In this document: piece after piece, positions 46,718 to 57,875 of the stretch
How positions within the stretch are numbered: position 1 is the stretch's first letter
Layout: each line of letters starts with the position of its first letter
Assembly: GCA_007449985.2 (NCBI GenBank)
Contig: VIIQ02000555.1
Coordinates: forward strand, 558,001 to 622,000
Direction of reading: 5' to 3'
DNA: 64,000 nucleotides
From: Desmodesmus armatus
Lineage: Eukaryota; Chlorophyta; Chlorophyceae; Sphaeropleales; Scenedesmaceae
Position numbers and translations under genes: made by a program
Notes under the pieces: generated by a model
Databases searched by the model: none
The model's input: the letters and a program-made list of their open reading frames with translations, nothing else
Told to the model about the DNA's origin: nothing

Positions 46718-47658
46718 AGCAACGCTGTTGACTTGTTTGGCAAAGCAGTCATGGTGTGCAGCTGCGCAGCTGGCCAGTGGCCTCAGCTGCTGGCTGCTGG
46801 CTGCAAGGAGTACATGACATGTTGCAGCTGCAGTGAGCATTGTCGGACTGCGGGCTTTGGCAGGCTGTAAAACCATGGTGTTCACCTACATCATACTGAG
46901 AAGGGGAAAGCAGTGATGTTGAGCAAAGGAACTCTGAGATTTGGCGCTCAGTCTGCCTGCGGTACCAGCCTTGAGACAGCACAGGCTCATGAGGCCTCTG
47001 AGAGGTGGTACTGTTCACAGACATACCTTCATTTCATCACTTCCTCTTGTCCAGCTTTGCTTGCAGGAACTTTTTCATGGAAGACACATCGTCTTGAGGT
47101 CATGCTGCAGAATTGGGCTCCTCGTGTATGATAAGCACACCCATTCAACTACCTCTCCACACTGAGCTCAGCCCACTGTGACAGCAGCTAGTTGCCAGCC
47201 AGAAGCTGGCAAGTCTGCTTGACTTTCAGCAAAAGACGTCGAGGCTTACAAAGCTTGAAGACGCATTGATATATAGGGGTGTCACCCCGGCTAAGCAGTA
47301 CTGCCGGACCCTGTCGACAGACCCGCCTTCCGGCCCACCGAGTGAGGGGATTCTCTTGTGGGCAGTCACCAGTAGCACAGCGCCTTCGACTGCGTTTTGT
47401 TTCTATTCAAACGACGATTGGTGTGGAGTCAGACGCACTCCGCAGCATGAATAGTTGATCTCAGGGGTTGCTAGCGGTGTTGCTGTCGACACTTACATGG
47501 TCTTTCCCTTGTTCAAGACTGCTTAGATGTCTGAAAATCACTTAGACGGCTCCCAAATCCATCTTACGGTGTCATGGAGGTGAGTCGGCTCCGAAACTTG
47601 TTCCACCGTTGACACAGCGCAAAGGCCAATCACGATGTCCACCAAGTGACATCAACAC
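46718..47658. other. Intergenic before the first AP2 gene
   Basis: No coding exon is recognised. It probably contains the promoter and possibly a 5' exon of the AP2 gene that follows. Confidence 0.5.
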
Positions 47659-49252
47659 ATGTCAGCGTGTCAATATATCACGCTTGCGCTGACATACCAG
47701 GCAGACCACACTCTGGCCCCATGGTACTGCATGCCTATGTGGCCCAGCTCAGCCAGGCCCAGAAACAATGTACGCTCCTCAGCAGTTGTTCCAAACAGCT
47801 ATTCACTACTATCACGGTATTCGGCACCGCTGCTGGCTTTCAGTAGCAGCAATGGCACCGGTCAACAGTCACAGCAGGCAGCTGCAAGTGGCAACAACCA
47901 ACAGCATCTTGCCCAAAGACCGCTGATTGGAAGCTTGAGTGTCGTGAACTTGTCTTTGTTGCATTTGCAGGGCCCTGGAGACAGGCATGAGCGCTCCCTG
48001 CATGGCATATCGTTTGACCCCAAGAGGCGCACTTGGAAGGCTCGCATCCACTTTGCAGGCAAAGAGCATTACATTGGCAGGTGAGCAGTAGTGGGGCAGT
48101 TGAATGGTATGCAGTGTTTAACAGGGCCACTGCAGCAAATGTGCCAGCTGGAACCTCTACAAGCACATTCGTTGGACCCCCTTCACTACTGGCCATGGGG
48201 GCCTTGTGGTACAGGCATTCCTGAGCCTCCTCAGCAGGACTCAGTGCTGTTGGCCAAGTTCCAAGCAATCACTTCTGACAAGCACCCTTTGAACAGTCAT
48301 GTGGTGCGGCTCACTTGTGATGCATGTGTGTTCAATTCACCCCGGGCCGATGCCAGCTAAGGAGGGTCAGCTTTGCGCCCAGCAGCCAACATTGGCAGAG
48401 CAAGCGGCTCACAGTCTTGTGACGTGCATAGCTGTTGACCTGACAAACAAGCACACGATATGCTTCAAGCTCCGTAAGACACTGACCCTTTTAGACAGGC
48501 TCAGTTGGCAGGCAGGATTGGGTCGACTGTGCCACCACGCTTTGCTGCAAGTGTGGAGGCAGGTCTGGGCGCGTCCAGCAGCAACCGTCAAGGGTGCACC
48601 CCGCAGGTTAGGTGCTGCCAGCATCCATCAGCCACACTGCCAATCATCACCACACATGTCCTTGCAACTCCACCACTACTTCCTGTTGTATCTTCACACC
48701 CACACCACCTCCCTCACAGCTCGCGCCCTGCTGCCCGCATAAAAAACCTCGCCCCACGGTGCACCCCCCTGTTAACTGTACAGCAGACACCGCCGCAGCT
48801 GCCAGCGAATGCAGCAGCAGCAGCAACTGCAGTAGCGGCACCACCAGCGTTTACGCTCCTACAGCGGACACCGCAAGTCCCCCCCCCCCCCCCCCCCACC
48901 ACCACCACCACCACCCCACACACATGGAACAATTTTGGCGCCCCCCCCCCCCTGCCTCTCCTTCCTCAGGTACAACTCAGCCCACGAGGCTGCCGTCGCA
49001 TACGACCAAGCAGCCCGCATGGTCAACGACTACCAAGATGACGGCCTGACTCAGCCCAAGCCCCGCCGCAGGCCCCTCAACTTCCCAAACCAGCACCACC
49101 ACGATGAGGACCTCCACTCACGGCTGCAGCAGCTGCTCAGCATCACTGCACCTCCACCACCACCAGCAGCAGCAGCAGCAGCAGGTGCAGGAGCAGCAGC
49201 AGGAGCTGGACCCTCTGAGCAGGCACAAAGGACACCCTCACCCTCAAGCGCG

Positions 49253-49296
<44 letters not shown>

Positions 49297-49520
49297 GGCC
49301 GGGCAAGGTGGCGTAAAAAGTGAGGGTGGCAGGCACGAGCAGCAGCAGCAGCAGCAGCAGGGGCCTTCCTACGTTGCTGCGCTGGCGGCAGCAGCAGCAG
49401 CAGTGGCTGCAGGAAGCTTCGAGCGTTCAGGCAGCTTTGACCAGCAGCCAGCCCGGCGCTCGAGCACCCCCCCAGGGCAGGGGTACTACCCTCCGGCACC
49501 CCAACACTACCCTCAGCACT

Positions 49521-49613
<93 letters not shown>

Positions 49614-49927
49614 TGCAAATGCCACCGTCGATGCATCGCCCGGTGTCAGCACCCGCCCTGCAGCCTCCCCTGGACCGCAAGCGCAGCCTTGGTGCCACGG
49701 GCTGGGGTTTAGCCCTGCAGCAGCAGCAGCAGGGTTCACCCAAGAGGCCTGCCCTGGCCCTGCACAGGTCCTGCTCAGCACCACCCATCCCTGCCAGCGA
49801 GGCAGCACCTGCAGGAGTGCCCACTAAGACAGACATCAGCACACACCTCATGCCTTGGCATGGGGGTGACCCCCAGGCCATGACACCTCCCGGGGCCTCT
49901 GTAGGACGTGCCACAGCAGCAACGTAC

Positions 49928-49998
<71 letters not shown>

Positions 49999-50133
49999 GG
50001 ATCAAGAGGGTCCCTACATGCCACCGGGCGGGCAGGAGGGACGTCGCATGCATGCTGAGGCATCGCACTTGGCCAGCTTTGGGTCAGCACCCTTACTAGA
50101 GGCTTGGGAGGCGGCCCTGCAGCAGCACGGCAT

Positions 50134-50164
<31 letters not shown>

Positions 50165-50541
50165 GGAGCAGTGGCTAACTTACCGCCGGCATGCACCGGG
50201 GGCTACATGGGGGGTCACTCCATGGGCTTGGATGTGGAACAGATGGCCATGCCACCATATGCCAGGCAGCCCCAGTCACAGCCAATGTACGGTGCGCCAG
50301 GTGCAGCAGCAGCGGCAGCAGCGGCGGCGGCGGCGGCTTCGGCTGCTGCAGCGGCTGCAGCAGGTGGGGGTCCTGCTGGTGTAGGGGCTGCAGCTGGGGT
50401 TCAGGGGTTAAGCTTGAGCAATCCAGGCTCTGCAGGGAATCTGCTGCTGGGAATCAACCCACAGCAGCAGCAGCGGCAGTACCAGCCTCCGCCAGGCGAG
50501 GACAGGCAGCAGCTGCACAGGCAGATGGACTTCCACCACCT

Positions 50542-50590
<49 letters not shown>

Positions 50591-50897
50591 CATCGGCAGC
50601 ACCACCGTCACCACGGTGAGCACCATCAGTTCACCCAGGAGCTGCAGTACCAGCAGCACTTGGTGCAACAGGCGCAGCACCCCTACGAGCAGCGCCAGCA
50701 GCTGCAGCAGCAGTACTACCAGCTGTCACACTCATGGGAGCAGACCATGCAGCAGCACCACCAGCACCAGCACCACCAGCACCACTTTGGGTCCCAACCG
50801 CTGCCGCCGCCGCCGCCGCAGCAGCAGCAGCAGCTCCCGCCCCAGCTGCCGCAGCAGCAGTACCTGCTACCGGACCTCCAGGGAGCCTCCGCCCAGC

Positions 50898-50934
<37 letters not shown>

Positions 50935-51102
50935 GCAGCCGCCGCCCCACCTTCACAGGCAAGCAGGCGCACTGGCTCCCCAGCCCGACCACCCCCACCA
51001 GCAGGACGTGTCCACCAGGCAGCTGGACCAAGACGCAACGTCATTCGTTGACTCAGAGGAGTTTGATGACCTCATGGACATGGTCGACCTCCCTGGACCA
51101 CC

Positions 51103-51147
<45 letters not shown>

Positions 51148-51921
51148 GGAGCGGCGCCACAGTAAGTCCAGCAGCATGCAGAGGCCAGGGTCATCCTCTG
51201 GAGGGTCTGGAGGGGTCCCAGGGCCTTTGGGGGCTCTTCCTGCAGGACAGCAGCAGCCCCACCCCAGCACACACACCCTCACGAGTGGGGCAGCAGCTGC
51301 TGCAGGACTCAACATCAGCGCAGACCTGCCTGCAGGACAGCAGCAGCAGCAGCAGCAGCAAGGGCCTCCCCAGCAGCAGCAGCAGCTGCTGCAGCCTATT
51401 CAGGAGGGCTCAGGTGGCCTGCATTCCTCAGATGCCTCAACCACAGTGGGTGGAGGTCAGCTAGGGCATGTACATGCCCCTACCCCTCATGTGCCCCTAC
51501 CCCTCATGGCACCCTCTACCAGCCTGGCATCTGCTATGCTGCCAGTGCCCACAGGGTTGCCACTGCCCACAGGGGTACCTACACACAGGGACACCCAGCT
51601 GCAGCTTCCAGAGCTGCTGCCACTGCCTCAGTGCATGCCAGGCACGGGCGCACCCCCACCCCCACCCCAGCAGCAGCACTCGCAGGGAGCAGAGGCGGAC
51701 CCTACAGCACAGGCGGACCCTACAGCAGCAGCAGCGGCGGCAGCGGGTGCAGGCCCCCCGGCGCTGCTGGTGGGAGTGTCCAGCCGTGCTGACCTGATGC
51801 GCGTGACCAACAGCTGCCTGCACAAGCTGCTGGACATGCGGCTAGCAGTGCTGATGGTACCGGAGCAAGGCAACGCATGGGAGGGGCTACGGTCCTACCT
51901 CCTCAACGAGCACCAACAGGC

Positions 51922-51956
<35 letters not shown>

Positions 51957-52330
51957 CACAGGCAGTACAGGCACAGGATGAGGCAGAGGGTGGGGTACCC
52001 CCCTACGGGGTACCGGCACCTCCCCAGCCGGGGTACCTCCCCATCACTACAGCAGCTGTGCTGAGCATCCTCGGGCAGTTTGTGCAGCTGCTAGGCGAGG
52101 GTTTAGCCGGCCAGGGGTTAGGCCCACAGGCCGAGCGGCTGTTTGTGCTGGGGGCATTGAACCAGGTGCAGCAGGTGCTGTCAGGGCTGCAGCGCACTGC
52201 TGCGTCTGCTGCAGCAGATGCTGGGTCAGATGCCAGGGCGTGCTTGGGTCAGTGGGTGGCGATTGGTCTGGGGCTGCCACCGCACACAGCTATCAGCCCG
52301 GTAGTCAGCAGGTTGGTGGAGATGCTGTAG
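47659..52330 (+). CDS. AP2-domain transcription factor with long Gln/Ala tracts and a conserved C-terminal domain
   Basis: Two exons, 47659-48080 and 48970-52330, join in phase inside the AP2 domain and give about 1260 residues. The AP2 half-domains are HGISFDPKRRTWKARIHF plus GKEHYIGR (the DNA-contacting strands) and YNSAHEAAVAYDQAARMV (the helix). A basic PKPRRRPLNFP follows, as in plant AP2 proteins. The middle 900 residues are low complexity: Gln30 from (CAG)30, Ala21 from the same repeat in another frame, and further Gln, Ala, His and Pro runs. The last 180 residues are ordinary sequence and are shared with the paralogue at 58-60 kb: NSCLHKLLDMRLAVLM, LGALNQVQQVLSGLQR and a terminal block ending SRLVEML. 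The role is inferred to be sequence-specific DNA binding in the nucleus. The start is uncertain. A good acceptor at 47970 suggests the AP2 exon may begin at 47971, with the true start in an unseen upstream exon. Confidence 0.82.
49523..49612. repeat. (CAG)30 coding microsatellite
   Basis: Thirty uninterrupted CAG codons encode Gln30 in the first AP2 gene. Smaller CAG runs follow through 51950. One at 49934-49996 is read as (GCA)21, giving Ala instead of Gln. Confidence 0.97.
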
Positions 52331-55300
52331 GCGGGACATCTTGCTGCTGATCCTGCTGCCGTGATGTTGCTGCAAGCTGGTGATGGCCGTTCAGGCTGGC
52401 AGTACTGGCGATTGAGTCATTAGGCTTGAGAGGCTCTGGATGCCAGCAGGCCGTTGCGGCTTCAAGGCCGCTTTGCGGCGGCATTCTGGGGTTCCAGTGA
52501 CAGATATAGAACACTGGTGTTTGTGGTTGCGTTTGCATAGGTGTTGCTGTACCTTGCATAGCCGTCAGGTACAGTACAGTGCATCTTGTTGAGCTTCGTG
52601 CTTGCCAGGGATAGGGAGGGAGGGCTGTGACAGGCACTGCTGAGCATGCTGCATGCATGATGCAGCAGCAGGACAGCTGGGTTTATACAGCGGTCAGCAT
52701 GAGAGGGGATTAGGGGCTGGACGGGTACAGGCAGCTTTGCTGCCCTTGATCGGAGTTGGTGTGAATGTATAGCTACATACGGTGCTTCATAGCGAGCTGG
52801 AAGCAGCAATCTGGTCTTGTATGTGATGCTAGCACTGTGACCGTTGCAGTCGACGTTCAGGCCTGTGACTGTGGTTGTGGTAACCACCACCACAACCACC
52901 TGTGCAGGTGAATGTTACAGGGTTGTGTGAGGGGGGAAGACAACCTGATTGTTCAATTGGCGCATTGTTCAATTGTTCAATTGGCGCAACAGCTGCTCCT
53001 CCAAATGAAAGGCTTGAATGACCACATACCGGTCAGGCTTAGGGTACAGGGTCTGCAATGAGATTTTGTGTGAATGTGGGCCTAGGCCAGAACATATCCT
53101 TGGGCAAGCATGCCAGGGTTAAGGTGCAGGTGATGTGTGCCAGCTGCGGCTGGCTTCCAGAGCGGCTTGTATGGCTGTTGGTTGATGGCTTTTGTGCGTG
53201 TGTGTTGTGGCTGGGTGTGTGCGCACCCATGCCACGGTTGATGAACCTGCTTTGGAATGGGAGGGAGGGAGTAAGGGAGGGAGGGCCCTCCCGGGGCAAG
53301 TTGCATGCTAGGCAGCAATGCCGCTGTGCTGGAGAGAGTAGGGCAACCTATCGTTGAAACTTGCAAGTCGTGTGCATGTGTGCAGCTTTGTTTGCAAAGC
53401 AAGTACCTTTGCTGTGTATCTCTATTTGTGGTTGTTGTTGTTGCTGTAGTTGTTGCTTCAACTTCTGTCTCTGGTACTGGTCCACGGCTGCTGGTGCACA
53501 CCACCTGGAAGTCCTGTGGACACATTCAACATTACCCAACACCCAACCCGGAACAGTCATAGGGTGGACATAAGTGGCAGAGGAACACTTTCAGTGGGCT
53601 TCAGGTGATGCATGACGTCATGGATGGGCGCAACATTCTGCATAGGCTCTTGGGGTGTTGTCTGTGTGCATTGACTGCAGCTCTTGTGGGCCGGCCAAGA
53701 CAGCGGGCTATCTGGTCGGAGGGCCAACAAGTTGGTGTTGGGGTGTAGGCTACCTGTGTTGTGTACAACATAAGGCAAGCTGCGTAGCATGCCCCTTGGA
53801 TTCCTAAGCCTTGGCTGCTGAGTGCGATTCAGATGCTGTCAGGACAGGCGGACGTACATCAGTCACCTGAGTGTGGTGATTCTTGAAGTGTGTCAATTGA
53901 ATCGGTGCTGATGTGGGTTGAGGACTTTGGAATCAGTCACGATGCCGCATGCAGAATGCTTTCAGCACTCTCTGGAACATGCTGTAAACATGCAGTGGTG
54001 ACCACGATGTGGGGGAATGCGCAGCAAGCTGAGATGCTTGTCAAGTCGTGATGCTGGTCGCTGTCGACAAGTTGGGTGTGTTGGGAGTGGTCTGATGTGT
54101 GTGCTTGGTTAGCATGCACTGCAAGTGCGATTGTCTCAGCAGCCGGTAGGCGTCTTGCCAAAAGGGCAGTAGGACACCCAGTAGGGAGAGGCAAGTATGG
54201 CATGGTGGGGGCCTGGATAGGACAGGCAAATGCATGCTTCCCGAATAGCAGGCATCGTCAGATTGCGGCGTGAACGTGCAGGTTGTGGTGGAGTGAACAA
54301 CACTGTTACGTAGCGCAAGGTGACTACTGGGGTGTGTTGATGTCAGATATCATGGGGTGATCTGTGGTTGTGTAGCTACACAGTATAGGCATCTGGTGTT
54401 GTCAAGTATAGTCGCCCGACCTTACTTCTGCAAGGAACAACAGCAACCACGTATGGGGTGTGCCTTGGGTGTGTGCAGACAACCTCTCAACCTGCTGCCA
54501 ATGCACTCAACCCTGTAGGTCAGTTGGGTTGAATCAGTTGGGTTGAGGAATTTGCCAGGCTGTGGCTCAGCATTGCTGAGCATGTGTTCATTCCTATGCC
54601 GAATGCACTCACTGTACCGTACAGGCTGTACAGTTGCAGCGTTCAGGCAGTGTGCATTTGCAGCATCAGGGCAGGGTGTATTGCGTTGTGGGTTGTTTGG
54701 GCAGGTCAACGCTGCCTGCACCAATTGCACTTGTAGGCTGCTGCTGTCTTACAGAAGTAGTGTCACCGAGGTCTGTGATTAGGTTGATAGATAGTACAGT
54801 ACTACATTGCTCTTCAGCATTCTGAGGAGTTGTGGGAGTCGGGGAAGCGCCCAGCACAGCGGGTTTAACCGAATCAAACATGCCAGCCAGCTGGGCCTGC
54901 AGCCAGGCATACACTGCTTTGTGAGGCCAGGGCGCCCTAGGGCCTGGGCCGATTGGTACATACGTGCAGGGGCAGCCCGCTGACACAGCCCTGTGGGTTG
55001 GGGCCCAAGCCACACCTGGTGGTTTTGTGCGCACCATTGTCGGCAGGGCGCGGCGCACTCGACAATGGGGCATCCTCCCCGGGGAAGGCTGGCAAGTGAA
55101 TGACCCCTGTGGGCAGCGGTGGTGCTGGTGTTGCGCATGCTTCTGTGGTTCAACACGCTGTGTCTCATGGGTTCATGCTCTGTGTGGGTGTCAATGCATG
55201 ATTGACATAGAACTATTGCATCTCACCAGGGGATATCAGATATGTATCGTATGCGTGCAGGTTGCCTTGGGTGTGTGCTGTGCCTAGCTTGATTGCTCGC

Positions 55301-57875
55301 GCATCAGCCTGCCCAAGCACCTGCATCACCAGGTGACCCACCGCCTGCATCGCCTGTTCAGTGACAGCTGGCCTGCTAGTTTGTGCACTTTGGAGTTAGT
55401 GGAATGCGGCTGTCAATGCCCTGGTGCACCCTGGGGGCAGGCAATGCAGAGGTGGTGACGTGTCACCACAGTGCCACCAGCAAGCCTTCTGTGGATAGCG
55501 GCGGTCCCCGACCGCTGTGTAGCCAACTGTGCTTCATCGTGTGGCAGCAGCAGCAGCAGCAGCAGCATGGCACACACCCACAACACAAGCTTGTGGCATT
55601 GTTCACCTACTCCCCTCATGAAACGTTTTCCCCCTGTGTGGTTGCCCTCATGCCTGTATGTGATGCAGGCGTAGGGGCCCTGCGCTCTGTCTGTGTCACC
55701 ACGGGCCTGCTCCAGCAGTGCACCGTTGATCCACGGGTGTCCACTTTACTGCTCTTTACTTCACAAGCTACTGCTCTGCTTTGTAGGCCTGATTCCATTT
55801 CAGCACTGTTCAGCTGGCAAAGCTGAGGCGCAAGCGCCTTGTAGTTGGTGTTTTAGCAGCCAGTTTGGCACCAAACTAGCAAGAGTCTGTTGACATGTTA
55901 CATAGCATATGCGGCACAGGCAGGGCAAGTACTGCGCATTGGAGAAGCTCCCATGGGTTGGAACCAACCTGGCTGCTTGCAATGGGCTGTGGTTCGCCAG
56001 CTTCGGTGGTTGTGTGTTGAGTGGCCTCCAGCTGCACTCTCTTTTCAGCACCAACCGCATTTGCATGCTGCCTTGTTGCATGAGTGAGTTATGTATAAAG
56101 GCAATGTGCCCTTCGAATCTGGGCTTCGTGGACACTGCCCACCTTTGTAGTGGTCGCTAGGCCAGCAGCCAGGTGTTGAGGGTCTGTTCCAGTGACAGGG
56201 TGCCTTGCTGTGCTGACTGTTCTGCAGGGTTCTGCGCGTCGGCACCCCCTGACAGGCGCTGATTTACAGGCCATCAATAGACACGTCCTTGTACTGTACA
56301 TCAGTATCCCACCAGCCATGCACAATCACGGCAGGTGTATTATCACGCCATCCATGGGTGGCACCCTGCCAGTGTTACAAGTAACTGATAACCACACGGA
56401 TTGTACACGTGATATTTGTCTGTGGATGTAAAAGGGTGGGGGACTGCTTACGCACACACTAGTAGAAGCATGCGCACACCGCTGTGGGGTTTGTCCCACA
56501 GTGAACGGTGAACCTGTGTGTCACAGGCACCCTAGCTGGTCCATGTGTCTTTCATGATTTCAAGAGGGCAGGGCTAAGGTGCAGCATCACATTCCACATG
56601 AAGGCTCAACGCCTGCTGCCTACCGCTTCACACCTCAAGTCAGCGGTTGAACCACAACGGCTTGTGTCATGGGCCAAGTTGAGCTGGCCCCACCGACCCT
56701 CACACTTCAATTGGGATGACCACCATGCTTGCTGCCATGTTGAGTGATGCTGTTTGTTAGTGGTCCTACTCGCAAAGCATGTGCTTTGCAAGTGGCACTT
56801 GGCTGCAGCAGGTGCACCTGCAAGGGTGTCATCAGGTAACCCTGACGCGCTGACGATGACGGTGGCGTTGCATGTGTATCTCACAACCTTGGACCACGCA
56901 ACCAGCACTTCAAACTACATCAAAGCCAATACTAATTTCCATTTACTCGTCAGCTTGCATGCGGAGGCTCACTGCCAGCCTGACAGCCTGGCAGGTGAGG
57001 CAGGTGTGCACATGGGGCCATCTCGGGTGGCTGGTCGTGCAAGCAGGGTGACATGTCGAGAAGGGCTGTTAGACGTTTCACTTGGGGTCACATGACCACT
57101 AGACTTGGCTTGGATACCCAGTATACCTACCTTCATGTGGGCCAGCTGCAGCCCATTGGACCCATGTCATCATCGCTGCTCTGTAAGCCTTTGATATGAT
57201 CATTGTTACCATACAGACATTGTTGATTGAAAGACAGATTGAAAGAGGCTATGATTTCAACAAGAGGTTCAGCCCGGGGGGCCTAGCTGGGGCCAGTTTA
57301 GCAGCAGCCTGTCCAAGTGACTTGCTTTTCATTTTTCTGCTTGCGGACTGACGAGTCACCGGCGTTCTCCTGCAGCAAGACCAAATTACTCCATACCAAT
57401 CAGCCACATCAGAAGCTGCTGTGGCACCCCGGTCTTGTCACGTCGCGGGTGGAGTCACATCATCAACAGTGATTTTTGCCGCCCCTACCGAGGTTGCTCG
57501 GCGGTTTGCAAAGCTGGGGCAGACTGTGGGCTTTGCTGCACATGGTGAGGAACTGCAGAGTTGTGCTCGCCATTTTGCAGCACGTGTTGCCATGCTCCAC
57601 CCTCTACTGCTGGTTCTCAGCCACCTGCCTTTAGGGTATGATCGCTGTGAAGGGAAGGGTCCCTGTGTGTTGCATTCTGGTCTGGTTCTGGTGTGCTGTC
57701 AGCTTCTGCTGTCCCAGGGGCCAGGCATGCATGCAGACCGTGTGCTGGGCCCCAACGTGTGGGTCCTTGCTGTATCAGCAGGTAACGTCAGCAGGCAATG
57801 CCGTAGGATGCACTGGTCTGCCACGCACCTTCCCCTTGACTGTTGCACTACTGCTGCCCGTCCCACACAGGCCGA
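52331..57875. other. Long intergenic region, no supportable gene
   Basis: About 5.5 kb without a recognisable domain or a chain of phase-consistent exons. Open frames are short on both strands. A 10-bp-arm hairpin (GTGGTTGTGG / CCACAACCAC) lies at 52871-52899. Upstream exons of the second AP2 gene may lie in the last few hundred bases (frames near 57421-57870). Confidence 0.5.

Noticed and set aside
49143..49808. Long minus frames over the AP2 gene (poly-Ala/Leu)
   Set aside because: Mirror of the CAG repeats; the plus strand has the AP2 and C-terminal homology.
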